From positions 1 through 57,031 of the forward strand of contig JAKSPK010000011.1 in NCBI GenBank assembly GCA_024404875.1: a stretch of DNA of 57,031 bases. Reading direction: 5' to 3'. This document shows, in pieces, positions 16,630 through 25,327 of the stretch (the stretch's first letter is position 1; each line of letters starts with the position of its first letter). Below the pieces are notes generated by a model that was not told the DNA's origin, searched no databases, and worked only from the letters and a program-made list of their open reading frames with translations. Position numbers and translations under genes: made by a program. This stretch comes from Oscillospiraceae bacterium. GTDB taxonomy: Bacteria; Bacillota; Clostridia; Oscillospirales; Ruminococcaceae.

Positions 16630-18168
16630 TTAATTCAATTCAATATCCTTCACATCTTCGATCGTCAAAGTCGTGAGCTGATCGTTCGTCGGAGATTCGA
16701 TCGCCGCAAGCCGATTGGCCTGATTCGTAATCGCACGCTCATAGAAATTACGAATATCACGCGCATTTGCGAAGGTTTTGAGGTTCTGTCCACAGCGGCA
16801 GACGAAATATTCCAAAACGTCTTCCTCTGCCTCCTTCGTAATTGTCATGCCGGATTTTGTGCAGATGCTCTTGAAAATATCGAGCAGCTCATCAGGCATA
16901 TAATCCTCGAAGGTGATGATCTTATTAAAGCGCGAACGCAGACCGGGGTTACTGTCGAGGAATTCTTCCATGAGATCGGAATAACCGGCGACGATAACAA
17001 TGAAGTCATCACGGTTATCCTCCATTGCCTTCAGCAGCGTATTAACGGCCTCCTGACCGAAATCACCCTTGCCGGTGTTCGCGGTAAGCGCATATGCTTC
17101 ATCAATGAACAGTACGCCGCCGAGTGCCGAGTCGATCACTTCCTTCGTCTTGATCGCTGTCTGACCGACATAGCCAGAGACTAGGCCAGAGCGGTCCACT
17201 TCGACAAGATGTCCTTTTGAGAGCACGCCGAGGCTTTTGTAAATGCCGGAGAGAATGCGGGCAACAGTCGTTTTACCGGTGCCGGGGTTGCCAAGGAATG
17301 CCATATGGAGAGACATCGCGGACTGCGGCATCCCTCTGTCCTCACGCATCTTCCGCACACGAATCAGATTAATTAAGCTGTTGAGATCCTGCTTTACAGC
17401 CTCAAGACCGGTTAAATCTTCAAGCTTTGCAAGCTGCTCCTCTAAAGTTAATTCTTTCTCCTCCGGCTTCTGCTGCTGCGCATTCTGCTGATTCTGTTTT
17501 TGGAACGGATTCTGCGTGCTTCCACTCTGCTGATTTTGCGGAGGCTGATTCGGCGTGATCGGCGTCAGATTAGTTGGCGGAATCTGCGAGGAACCCCACG
17601 GCGAATTACCGCTGCCGGGGATATAAGGCGGACGGTTCGTCAGCGCTTCGCGGCGCTTCTGCTCACGGATCATCGCATCCCAGTTGGAAATATAATCCAT
17701 GCGGAAATTGCGAAGTGCAAGCACCAGTGCACTGAGATCACGCATGATGAACGGATCCGTCCGACCGTTCTCGACCGTCATGAAATCCAGTCCTGCCTGA
17801 TTGATAAACTCAATAAAAGCAAGACTTGTCGGCCCGATCGGCGTGGTTTCGAGATCCATTTTCAGGAACGGCATCATCATCGTAATCATGCTGTCCTTTA
17901 AGCTGTATTTCGTAATCTTGCTGCTGACATTAAAGCGGTCGATCTGGTCGGCCGACATGGAATATCCCAGTGCATCGTTGAGATACGCGATCTCCTGCAT
18001 TGTGATATTGCCGTTGCTGCTGCTTAAATATACATAAAATTTAAGCAGTGTAAAGCGAAGATAATCCTGCATGGATTTCCCCTGCACGCCTACATGGAAT
18101 CCCTTTTCATCGCATTTGGCGCAGTTGTCATAGACCTGCGAAAGCTGCTTTGCGACAACATCCTGCAT
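16630..18168 (-). CDS. CbbX/SpoVK-type AAA+ ATPase with N-terminal helical domain
   Basis: 512 residues in three parts. Residues 1 to about 160 form a helical domain of unknown role with a TerB-like stretch (SSSNGNITMQEIAYLNDALG). A Pro/Gln/Asn-rich linker spans about 176-234. The C-terminal half is a CbbX/SpoVK-type AAA+ module: Walker A GNPGTGKTTVAR near 290, pore-loop region SGYVGQTAIKT, Walker B GGVLFIDEAYAL near 350 and arginine-finger block NPGLRSRFNKIITF near 409. GGGAGG precedes the ATG at 18168; the longer frame upstream lacks one. The substrate is unknown. SpoVK is a sporulation protein in Bacillus, but this longer architecture differs from it. Confidence 0.85.
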   Translation of the reverse strand: MQDVVAKQLSQVYDNCAKCDEKGFHVGVQGKSMQDYLRFTLLKFYVYLSSSNGNITMQEIAYLNDALGYSMSADQIDRFNVSSKITKYSLKDSMITMMMPFLKMDLETTPIGPTSLAFIEFINQAGLDFMTVENGRTDPFIMRDLSALVLALRNFRMDYISNWDAMIREQKRREALTNRPPYIPGSGNSPWGSSQIPPTNLTPITPNQPPQNQQSGSTQNPFQKQNQQNAQQQKPEEKELTLEEQLAKLEDLTGLEAVKQDLNSLINLIRVRKMREDRGMPQSAMSLHMAFLGNPGTGKTTVARILSGIYKSLGVLSKGHLVEVDRSGLVSGYVGQTAIKTKEVIDSALGGVLFIDEAYALTANTGKGDFGQEAVNTLLKAMEDNRDDFIVIVAGYSDLMEEFLDSNPGLRSRFNKIITFEDYMPDELLDIFKSICTKSGMTITKEAEEDVLEYFVCRCGQNLKTFANARDIRNFYERAITNQANRLAAIESPTNDQLTTLTIEDVKDIELN

Positions 18169-18207
18169 GACCTGAAACCTCCCTGTAACTCGGATAACTG
18201 TCTGAAT

Positions 18208-18238
18208 CCGGCATCCGGTCTGCTGCACCGGACACCGG
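18208..18238 (-). terminator. imperfect hairpin between tyrS and the AAA+ gene
   Basis: Minus-strand arms ccggtgtccggt and accggatgccgg pair with two mismatches around a seven-base loop. No T-run follows, so it is at most an attenuator or processing site. Confidence 0.3.
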
Positions 18239-18250
18239 TATCACTGTATT

Positions 18251-19474
18251 TTAATTTGTCATTGTAATCTTATGGAAGACCTTTTTGCCCTTCTTGATAA
18301 TGAGATCTTTTTCCAGTGTATACATAGTTTTCGGATCGGTGACCTTCTCATCATTGACGGTTACGCCGCCCTGCTGCACAAGTCTGCGCGCTTCGCTGAT
18401 CGAGGGGCAAAGCTTTGCCTTGACAAGGAGCGTCAGCAGACCGATCTGTCCGTCAGTGAGGTCATCGGCGGTCAGCGCAGTCGAGGGCATATTTTCGCTG
18501 TCGCCGCTGCCTGCGAAGATCGCACGCGCCGCTGCCCGCTGCTTTTCAGCCTCCTCCTCACCGTGAACGAGCGCCGTCAGCTCATAGGCAAGGATCTCCT
18601 TTGCATTGTTATATGCCGCACCGGAATCGAGATGCTGCTCCATTTCCTCGATCTGCTCGATCGGCAGGAAGGTCAGCATTTTCAGACACTTGATGACATC
18701 GGCATCACCGACATTCCGCCAGTACTGGAAGAAATCATAGGGCGAGGTTTTTTCCGGATCAAGCCACACAGCGCCCTTTTCCGTCTTACCCATTTTCTTG
18801 CCTTCGGAATTGAGCAGCAGGGTAATGGTCATCGCATAAGCATCCTTACCGAGCTTCTTGCGGATCAGCTCCGTACCGCCGAGCATATTCGCCCACTGAT
18901 CGTCGCCGCCGAACTGCATATTGCATCCATAATCCTGGAAGAGCTTGTAGAAATCGTAGCTCTGCATGATCATATAATTGAATTCGAGGAATGTCAGGCC
19001 GCGCTCCCAGCGCTGCTTGTAGCACTCAAAGGAAAGCATTTTGTTGACCGAGAAGCAGGCACCGACCTCACGCAGCACATCGACATAGTTGAGGCTGAGC
19101 AGCCAGTCGCCGTTATTGACCATGAGTGCCTTACCTTCGGAAAAGTCGATAAAGCGTCCCATCTGCTTTTTGAAGCATTCACAGTTATGCGCAATGATTT
19201 CCGGTGTAAGCATCTTGCGCATATCGGATTTTCCAGAGGGATCACCGATCATACCAGTGCCGCCGCCGACCAGTGCGATCGGCTTATTGCCCGCCATCTG
19301 CATTCTCTTCATCAGGCACAGCGCCATGAAATGACCGACATGGAGAGAATCCGCAGTCGGATCGAAACCAATGTAGAAGGTGGCCTTGCCGTTGTTGATG
19401 AGTTCGGCGATCTCCGCCTCATCGGTGGTCTGCGCAATCAGACCTCTGCGCTTGAGTTCTTCGTATAAAGTCAC
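18251..19474 (-). CDS. tyrS: tyrosyl-tRNA synthetase
   Basis: 407 residues, class I synthetase. The HIGH equivalent is HVGH (in [11 protein letters not shown]), the KMSKS equivalent is [13 protein letters not shown], and an S4 domain lies at the C-terminus ([20 protein letters not shown]). The start is a GTG at 19474 with AAGGAG nine bases upstream; an ATG seven bases earlier is in another frame. Only 58 bases separate it from hisF, so there is no room for a T-box leader and it probably relies on upstream transcription. Confidence 0.97.
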   Translation of the reverse strand: MTLYEELKRRGLIAQTTDEAEIAELINNGKATFYIGFDPTADSLHVGHFMALCLMKRMQMAGNKPIALVGGGTGMIGDPSGKSDMRKMLTPEIIAHNCECFKKQMGRFIDFSEGKALMVNNGDWLLSLNYVDVLREVGACFSVNKMLSFECYKQRWERGLTFLEFNYMIMQSYDFYKLFQDYGCNMQFGGDDQWANMLGGTELIRKKLGKDAYAMTITLLLNSEGKKMGKTEKGAVWLDPEKTSPYDFFQYWRNVGDADVIKCLKMLTFLPIEQIEEMEQHLDSGAAYNNAKEILAYELTALVHGEEEAEKQRAAARAIFAGSGDSENMPSTALTADDLTDGQIGLLTLLVKAKLCPSISEARRLVQQGGVTVNDEKVTDPKTMYTLEKDLIIKKGKKVFHKITMTN

Positions 19475-19532
19475 TTTTCATTACTCCTTATATTAATCCG
19501 CCGAAGCGGTAATCATCTGTTCTATAAGCCGT

Positions 19533-20288
19533 TTACCGCATTGCGATGCCCTTGCTGCGGCAGTCCGCCTTAACCTGCGGGATCGTCAGCTCACCGAAAT
19601 GAAACAGCGAAGCTGCAAGTGCCGCAGTCGCGTCGGTCTCCTGAAAGACCGTTGCAAAGTCGCTCAGTTTTCCAGCGCCGCCGGATGCAATAACCGGAAT
19701 ATTCACACGCGCACAGACTGCTTTCAGCATTTCGAGATCAAAGCCGCCGCGCACGCCGTCCGTATCAATCGAATTAAGGCAGATTTCACCCGCACCGCGC
19801 TGCTCAACTTCCTCAACCCATTTCAGCAAATCAACCTTCATGTCGATGCGGCCGCCGTTCGCATAGACCGTATAGCCGCCCTTGCCGTCACGCTTTGCAT
19901 CAATGCCAACAACAATGCACTGTGAGCCGAAGATCTCCGCACCCTCGGAAATCAGCTGCGGATTTTTGACTGCCGAAGAATTAATGCTGATCTTATCCGC
20001 ACCGGCGCGCAGTGTCTCACGCATATCGGCGACCGACGAAATGCCGCCGCCGACCGTCAGCGGAACGAACACCTGCTTTGCAGTCTCACGCACGACATCG
20101 AGGAATGTTCCGCGCCCCTCATGGGACGCAACAATGTCATAAAACACGATCTCATCAGCGCCCTGCCGGTTATATTCTGATGCACAGGCAACCGGATCGC
20201 CGACATCCTTTACGCCTTCAAAGTTCACGCCCTTGACGACCTTTCCGTGCCGGACATCAAGGCACGGAATAATTCTTTTTGCAAGCAT
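19533..20288 (-). CDS. hisF: imidazole glycerol phosphate synthase cyclase subunit
   Basis: 251-residue TIM barrel. It has the duplicated half-barrel phosphate sites ([14 protein letters not shown] and [13 protein letters not shown]) and the N-terminal [19 protein letters not shown]. It joins HisH to make imidazole glycerol phosphate and AICAR. The 190 bases separating it from hisA hold a broken acetyltransferase, which is unusual for this tightly packed operon. Confidence 0.97.
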   Translation of the reverse strand: MLAKRIIPCLDVRHGKVVKGVNFEGVKDVGDPVACASEYNRQGADEIVFYDIVASHEGRGTFLDVVRETAKQVFVPLTVGGGISSVADMRETLRAGADKISINSSAVKNPQLISEGAEIFGSQCIVVGIDAKRDGKGGYTVYANGGRIDMKVDLLKWVEEVEQRGAGEICLNSIDTDGVRGGFDLEMLKAVCARVNIPVIASGGAGKLSDFATVFQETDATAALAASLFHFGELTIPQVKADCRSKGIAMR

Positions 20289-20303
20289 ACCTGCTCTCCT
20301 TTA

Positions 20304-20470
20304 TCAGTATTCAGGATCGAAGCGCACCATTTCGGTCAGTGCGAAGTCACGATCATTGAGATCCTCTCTGTACCCGAAGTTCATGCGCTCCCAGAACGCA
20401 TTGCCGCCCGCATGATCTCAGAATGCGGCCAGCGCCGGCTTCATTGATGCCTTCTGCTTTCAGTGCGGCG
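20304..20470 (-). pseudogene. C-terminal remnant of a GNAT acetyltransferase, frameshifted
   Basis: Between hisA and hisF the minus strand encodes two consecutive fragments in different frames. First SSLAALKAEGINEAGAG, then after a frame change [17 protein letters not shown] and [16 protein letters not shown] before TGA at 20304-20306. The order and the NAFWER.NF pattern match the C-terminal end of GNAT N-acetyltransferases (acceptor-loop region). The acetyl-CoA-binding N-terminal part is missing. The second fragment ends just before the hisF ribosome site. It is a decayed insertion inside the his operon. Confidence 0.6.
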
Positions 20471-20478
20471 AGACTGCT

Positions 20479-21213
20479 TCAAGAAGCCGTCTGCTGCGCC
20501 GCCGCGATCGCCTCTTTCAGATCCAGTGTTCCCTGATAGAGCGACTTGCCCGCGATTGTGCCGTATAAGCCGAGATCGCGGCAGATCACAATATCGTCGA
20601 TCGTGTGCACACCGCCGGATGCGACGATATTACACTGACCTTGTGTCGCCTCAGCGAGCTTCCGAAGCTGCTCCGCGTTGACACCGGAGAGTGTGCCGTC
20701 TTTGGAAATGTCCGTGAAAATGAATGTTGTCACGCCGATGCGGATCATTTCCTTTGCAAGGTCGATGTAGCTGACCTCGCTCGTTTCGAGCCAGCCTTCT
20801 GTGGCGACCATTTCATTTTTTGCATCAATCCCGACAACGATCTTCTCTGCGCCGAACTGCTTTACCGCATCTGCAACGAGCTGCGGATCTTTGAGCGCAG
20901 CCGAGCCGAGGATCACACGCGCAATGCCGAGATCCAGATACGCCTGGATTGTTTCGAGCGTGCGGATGCCACCGCCCACCTCGACCTTGAGATGTGTATT
21001 CTGCGCGATATTGCGGTAAATTTCCGTATTGACCGGATATCCCGCCTTTGCGCCGTCCAGATCGACCATATGGATCCACTCCGCGCCGGCCGCTTCAAAC
21101 TGCCTGGCCGTTTCCAGCGGATCCTCCGCGACCTTCTGTGCCGTTGCGTAGTCACCCTTGACAAGCCGCACGCACTGCCCGCCGATGATGTCGATTGCAG
21201 GAAAAATAATCAT
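20479..21213 (-). CDS. hisA: phosphoribosylformimino-5-aminoimidazole carboxamide ribotide isomerase
   Basis: 244-residue TIM barrel sharing the HisF fold. Starts MIIFPAIDIIGGQCVRLVKG. The phosphate-binding loops LKVEVGGGIRTLETI and IVASGGVHTIDDI and the catalytic Asp in AIDII are visible. It overlaps hisH by four bases (ATGA), so the two are translationally coupled. Confidence 0.97.
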   Translation of the reverse strand: MIIFPAIDIIGGQCVRLVKGDYATAQKVAEDPLETARQFEAAGAEWIHMVDLDGAKAGYPVNTEIYRNIAQNTHLKVEVGGGIRTLETIQAYLDLGIARVILGSAALKDPQLVADAVKQFGAEKIVVGIDAKNEMVATEGWLETSEVSYIDLAKEMIRIGVTTFIFTDISKDGTLSGVNAEQLRKLAEATQGQCNIVASGGVHTIDDIVICRDLGLYGTIAGKSLYQGTLDLKEAIAAAQQTAS

Positions 21214-21815
21214 ATCGCAGTCCTCTCAAAATTCCGGAGCATCATCAGTCCCTTTTCACCGGATTTTTCCGGATGGAACTGTGCGCCGAATACATATTTG
21301 CCGTCCGTAACGAGCGCCGGCACCTTGCCGTCATAGTCGCAGTATGCAATGATATTGCTGTCGTCGCAGAATGCCTGATAACTGTGAACAAAATAGGTAT
21401 AGAGCGGCATTTCAATCCCGCTGAGCAGCGGTGACTCCTGCTTGATGACCAGCTCATTCCAGCCCATATGCGGAATAATGACACGCTTTGACGGAATCAG
21501 ATGCACCTCGCCGGGGATCAGTCCGAGCCCTTTGCATTCGCCGTTCTCGTCGGAGCGTTCAAAAAGCATCTGCATACCGAGACAGATGCCAAGCAGCGGT
21601 TTGCGTGCTGCATTTTCACGGATCGTCCCGACAAGCCCCGTCCCCTCCAGCGATGCCATTGCAGCAGGAAATGCGCCGACACCGGGCAGAATCACTGCAT
21701 CGGCACGGTCGATCTCCGCCGCATCCTTTGTGACACAGTGCGCAATATTCAGGTAGCGCAGAGCATTGCAGACTGAAAACAGATTGCCTGCGCCGTAATC
21801 AATGACCGCGATCAT
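21210..21815 (-). CDS. hisH: imidazole glycerol phosphate synthase glutaminase subunit
   Basis: 201-residue class I glutamine amidotransferase. Start MIAVIDYGAGN. The nucleophile Cys is in LLGICLGMQMLFE and the His-Glu pair in GAQFHPEKSGEKG. It feeds ammonia to HisF. The frame extends 63 codons further upstream inside hisB, but the ATG at 21815, overlapping the hisB stop as ATGA, gives the normal length. Confidence 0.96.
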   Translation of the reverse strand: MIAVIDYGAGNLFSVCNALRYLNIAHCVTKDAAEIDRADAVILPGVGAFPAAMASLEGTGLVGTIRENAARKPLLGICLGMQMLFERSDENGECKGLGLIPGEVHLIPSKRVIIPHMGWNELVIKQESPLLSGIEMPLYTYFVHSYQAFCDDSNIIAYCDYDGKVPALVTDGKYVFGAQFHPEKSGEKGLMMLRNFERTAI

Positions 21816-22396
21816 CCGAGTGCTCCTTTCGTTGACAGCACCGTGCCGTCCTCGTTTTCTTTTACAGCCGCTTTCAGCGCGTGTGCAAATGCCTTGAACA
21901 GCGCCTCGCATTTGTGGTGATCGTTTTTGCCGTAACACATATCGAGATGCAGCGTAATGCCGGCATTGACCGCCAGTGCGCGGAAGAATTCCTCCGTCAG
22001 ACACGCATCATACTGCCCGATCATCTGATTTGTGAATTCGCCGCGAAATACAACAAACGGCCGGTTCGAGAGATCGAGCGAGCAGAAGGACAGCGCCTCA
22101 TCCATCGGGATATATGCACTGCCGTAGCGTGCGATGCCGGATTTGTCGCCGAGCGCCTGATTCAGCGCCTGACCGAGCACAATGCCGGTATCCTCGACGG
22201 TGTGATGACCGTCCACAAACAGATCGCCGTCCGCATGGACAGTCATGCTGATGCCGCTATGCCGCGACATCGCCGTGAGCATATGGTCAAAGAACCCGAT
22301 GCCGGTCGCGATCTCGCTCTCTCCTTTGCCGTCGAGCCGGACGGTAACGGTGATCTTTGTTTCTTTCGTATTGCGGGTAACGGTAGCTTCTCGCAT
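21812..22396 (-). CDS. hisB: imidazoleglycerol-phosphate dehydratase
   Basis: 194-residue monofunctional dehydratase. The metal-binding His motifs are FDHMLTAMSRHSG, DGHHTVEDTGI and GKNDHHKCEALFKAFA. It converts imidazole glycerol phosphate to imidazole acetol phosphate. GGAGG lies before the ATG at 22396. hisG, hisD, hisC and hisI/E are not in the window and must lie elsewhere if the pathway is complete. Confidence 0.96.
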   Translation of the reverse strand: MREATVTRNTKETKITVTVRLDGKGESEIATGIGFFDHMLTAMSRHSGISMTVHADGDLFVDGHHTVEDTGIVLGQALNQALGDKSGIARYGSAYIPMDEALSFCSLDLSNRPFVVFRGEFTNQMIGQYDACLTEEFFRALAVNAGITLHLDMCYGKNDHHKCEALFKAFAHALKAAVKENEDGTVLSTKGALG

Positions 22397-22421
22397 AATT
22401 TGCCTCCGTGTGGTGAAAACA

Positions 22422-22919
22422 TCAATAATAATTCGCGTGTCCCTGCGCATCCGTCAAGATGCGGAAGAAGTGCCGCAGACTGCGCAGGATTTCGCCGATA
22501 TAACTTTGATCGAGCGATATGCTGATCTGAATGCCGCTGTGATAATGGTTTTTCGCATTCAGAAAATGTCCGGTCAGCAGGCAGCCGCCGCGCCGGTCAA
22601 ACTGAATCCGGATCGCTGTGCGGTCAAGTGAACCGTAGTTCGCAAGCTGTGCCGATTTTTCCGGATCAAGCTGCTGATATGCTGTTTCAAGCGACTGATA
22701 AAATGCATAGACATTGCCAACTGAGATATCACAGCCAAACTGCGCTGAAATTCCACTGCCTGCATATTCAACCGCAAATCCGCAGTCAAAATCAGACGGC
22801 TCCGTTTGCTCAGGTGTCCGAAACAACGGCTGAATCTCTGTACATAAAAACCGGAACTGCTCGCCCTCCGCTGCAATGTCAATCAGCGGAAACGGCAGTA
22901 TGATCGGCAAATTCGACAT
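22422..22919 (-). CDS. WapI-like protein (contact-toxin immunity family, tentative)
   Basis: 165 residues, no signal peptide or membrane helix. The second half follows the pattern of the WapI immunity family: VYAFYQSLETAYQQLD, then IQFDRRGGCLLTGHFL, then ISLDQSYIGEILRSL. WapI neutralises the WapA contact-dependent toxin in Bacillus. No toxin gene is beside it; it sits between a CPBP-protease remnant and hisB, in the same direction, with GAGGTG before the ATG. The family call is from remembered pattern and is tentative. Many relatives of this fold have no known toxin partner. Confidence 0.45.
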   Translation of the reverse strand: MSNLPIILPFPLIDIAAEGEQFRFLCTEIQPLFRTPEQTEPSDFDCGFAVEYAGSGISAQFGCDISVGNVYAFYQSLETAYQQLDPEKSAQLANYGSLDRTAIRIQFDRRGGCLLTGHFLNAKNHYHSGIQISISLDQSYIGEILRSLRHFFRILTDAQGHANYY

Positions 22920-22928
22920 GGTCTCACC

Positions 22929-23617
22929 TCATTCCACCTGCCAGAATTCAATCATGAAGTCATAGAGCATATGCAGGAAGACCGGCAGCAGCAGATTCTT
23001 ATGTTTCAGAAAGCAGACACTCACCAGAACACTGAATATCAGGATCGACACAAAGCCGAAGCCCGTGATTGCGCTGACGAACATCCCCTTCTGGATCCAT
23101 CCGGGAAAATGGATGCAAAGAAACATCACCGCATTGACCGCGACTGGCTTCCAGTCCTTTTCGTCCTTTGCCGTTGCATTGAGCAGCCAGCCGCGGAACA
23201 CCATTTCCTCGGTGATGCCAACAACCAGAAGCCATTGATGACTCGCAAGTGAAAAGTCGGGATTGATATGCAGCGTTCCGTGCAGAATACCCCGTATCAG
23301 GCTGCCGCCGCTGATTGCCGCAAAGAGCAGTGTCCAGAGCAGCACAGACACGGCCGAAACTTTTCCGTAAACATCTGCCGCAGCCCGACAGTCATCTCCG
23401 ATTCATAGCGCTTTGCCAGCAGCAGCGCCGGCACTGCCCAGATCAGCACCTTTATGGCAGAGCCGCAAAGCTCCGGCAGCAGTGTCTCGCCGAACGCATT
23501 CAGGCAAGCCGGACGGATCAGCAGTGCCCAGACCGCCCATACCCCGTAAAAGATCACGGAATAGACAATCAGAACGGGCAGCAATTTCCGCTGCTCCTTT
23601 TCCGCTGAGTGATTCAT
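22929..23617 (-). pseudogene. CPBP-family membrane protease, frameshifted
   Basis: Two minus-strand frames join into one CPBP (Abi) intramembrane metalloprotease of about 230 residues. The first part (from ATG 23617) supplies the N-terminal helices. The second, in another frame, carries the catalytic motifs: ITEEMVFRGWLL (EExxxR), FLCIHFPGW (FxxxH) and a late HMLYDF. The break is at about 23358-23366, where GGAAAAGTTTCGG would read EKVSAVSV if one base were inserted. It overlaps xylB by four bases. Either the gene is inactive or the assembly has a one-base error. Confidence 0.75.
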
Positions 23618-25137
23618 AATTCCGAAAGCTCCTGATACCGCTCACGGAGCGAGGGATAAAGTGTTCGGTAGAACTGATAATATTTCTCATATTTCGGCAC
23701 AGCCTTTTCATCCGGCTGACAGATCTTGTCCGCCGCAATGATCGCACGGCAGGCCTCCGGAACAGATGCATACGCTCCGGTTCCGACCATTGCAAGGATC
23801 GCCGCACCGAGTGCCGGTCCTTCCTTCGATTTCGTTGTCTGGATCGGACAGCGGTAAAGGTCGGCGAGCATCTGCCGCCAAAGCGGGGACGATCCGCCTC
23901 CGCCGCAGGCCATCATGTCATCAACCTCGATCTGCATTTCGCGGAAGACCTCCAGACAGTCGCGCAGCGAATAGGTCACGCCCTCCATAACAGCACGCAG
24001 CAGATCACGCTTCTGATGCATCGCGGAAAGCCCGAAGAAAACGCCGCGTGCATTCGCATCCAGATGCGGTGTGCGCTCGCCCATCAGATATGGAAGATAG
24101 AGCAGTCTGTTCGCGCCGATCGGTGACTGTTCTGCCGCTTTGTCCATGAGATAATATTCATCCACGCCCATATTCTTCGCTGTATGCTTTTCAGCATCGC
24201 AGAAAAGGTCGCGGAACCATTTCAGTGAAAGACCTGCGCCCTGCGTCACGCCCATGACATGCCAGCAGCCGGGAACTGCGCAGCAGAAAGTATGTACTCT
24301 GCCCTTCGGGTCAATCGAAATCTGCGAGCTGTGTGCAAATACCACGCCGCTCGTACCGATTGTTGTGAACGCCTTGCCGTCCTCCGCAACGCCGGTTCCG
24401 ATCGCAGCAGCCGCATTGTCGCCCGCTCCGCCGACTACAGGTGTTCCCTCGCAGAGACCGGTCAGCCGAGCCGCCTCAGCGGTCAGCGTTCCTGTGATCT
24501 CCGGTGATTCATAGACTTTTGCAAGCAGATTTTTGTCAATATCCAGCTTTTCCAGTATGGTATCTGACCAACAGCGGTTCGGGATATCGAGCAGCTGCAT
24601 ACCGGATGCATCGGAGACCTCCGTTGCGAACTCACCGGTCAGCACAAAGCGGATATAGTCTTTCGGAAGCAGGATATGTGCACATTTCGCATATATTTCC
24701 GGCTCATGATTCCGAACCCAGAGGATCTTTGAGGCAGTGAACCCGGTCAGTGCCGGATTCGCGGTGATCGCAATGAGCTGCTCCGCGCCGACGCGCTGTG
24801 TGATTTCCTCACACTCTGCCGCCGTACGCTGGTCACACCATATGATCGCCGGACGGAGGACCTGATTTGCCTGATCGAGCATGACAAGTCCATGCATCTG
24901 ACCGGAAAGGCCGATGCCTTTAACATCCTGCGGATCAACGCCGCTTTTCTTCACCACGGCTGCAACGGTATGCAGGACAGCATTTGCCCAGTCCTGCGGT
25001 TCCTGCTCGGCATAGCCGTTCTGCGGCTGATACAGCGGATATTCCTCCGCTGCCGAAGCGATCACATTGCCGCTGACATCAAAGAGGACTGTCTTAGTCC
25101 CGCTCGTGCCGATATCCGCACCGATGTAATATGTCAT
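23614..25137 (-). CDS. xylB: xylulokinase
   Basis: 507-residue FGGY sugar kinase that phosphorylates D-xylulose. Starts MTYYIGADIGTSGTKTVLFD. Specific xylulokinase blocks are GIGLSGQMHGLVMLD and WCDQRTAAECEEI. The ATP-site motif TTIGTSGVVF and the C-terminal GGGGSSPLWRQMLADLYR are present. AGGAGGATC precedes the ATG at 25137; the long upstream frame has no ribosome site. No xylA or xylose transporter is adjacent, so it may serve a distant locus. Confidence 0.95.
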   Translation of the reverse strand: MTYYIGADIGTSGTKTVLFDVSGNVIASAAEEYPLYQPQNGYAEQEPQDWANAVLHTVAAVVKKSGVDPQDVKGIGLSGQMHGLVMLDQANQVLRPAIIWCDQRTAAECEEITQRVGAEQLIAITANPALTGFTASKILWVRNHEPEIYAKCAHILLPKDYIRFVLTGEFATEVSDASGMQLLDIPNRCWSDTILEKLDIDKNLLAKVYESPEITGTLTAEAARLTGLCEGTPVVGGAGDNAAAAIGTGVAEDGKAFTTIGTSGVVFAHSSQISIDPKGRVHTFCCAVPGCWHVMGVTQGAGLSLKWFRDLFCDAEKHTAKNMGVDEYYLMDKAAEQSPIGANRLLYLPYLMGERTPHLDANARGVFFGLSAMHQKRDLLRAVMEGVTYSLRDCLEVFREMQIEVDDMMACGGGGSSPLWRQMLADLYRCPIQTTKSKEGPALGAAILAMVGTGAYASVPEACRAIIAADKICQPDEKAVPKYEKYYQFYRTLYPSLRERYQELSEL

Positions 25138-25252
25138 GTTCTGATCCTCCTCTTTATTTTTATATTTTGCATCAGAGTATGCTTCCTTCACGCAGCCCGC
25201 TTCCGCAGAAGCGTGCTCCGGGCAGAAAGTATCGCTATCAACGGATACTGCA

Positions 25253-25288
25253 CTGTATGCAGATGAAGCTGTCCCCATCTGCATACAG
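25253..25288. repeat. perfect 13-bp inverted repeat upstream of xylB
   Basis: Arms ctgtatgcagatg and catctgcatacag flank a 10-base loop (aagctgtccc). It lies 40 bases after the stop of the 25328 gene and 115 bases before the xylB start. No T-run follows on either strand. It could be a factor-dependent terminator, an mRNA stabiliser or an operator for xylB. Confidence 0.7.
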
Positions 25289-25327
25289 CGCAATCCGAAG
25301 CTGTTCATTACATAAAACCGGAATCGC

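Noticed and set aside
18272-19468. 398-codon plus-strand frame opposite tyrS
   Set aside because: Exact shadow of tyrS; the long opening follows from codon bias. No promoter or ribosome site.
23350-23370. Programmed -1 frameshifting in the CPBP gene
   Set aside because: The site (GGAAAAGTTT) is not a canonical slippery heptamer and CPBP proteases are not known to use recoding; a simple one-base deletion explains it.
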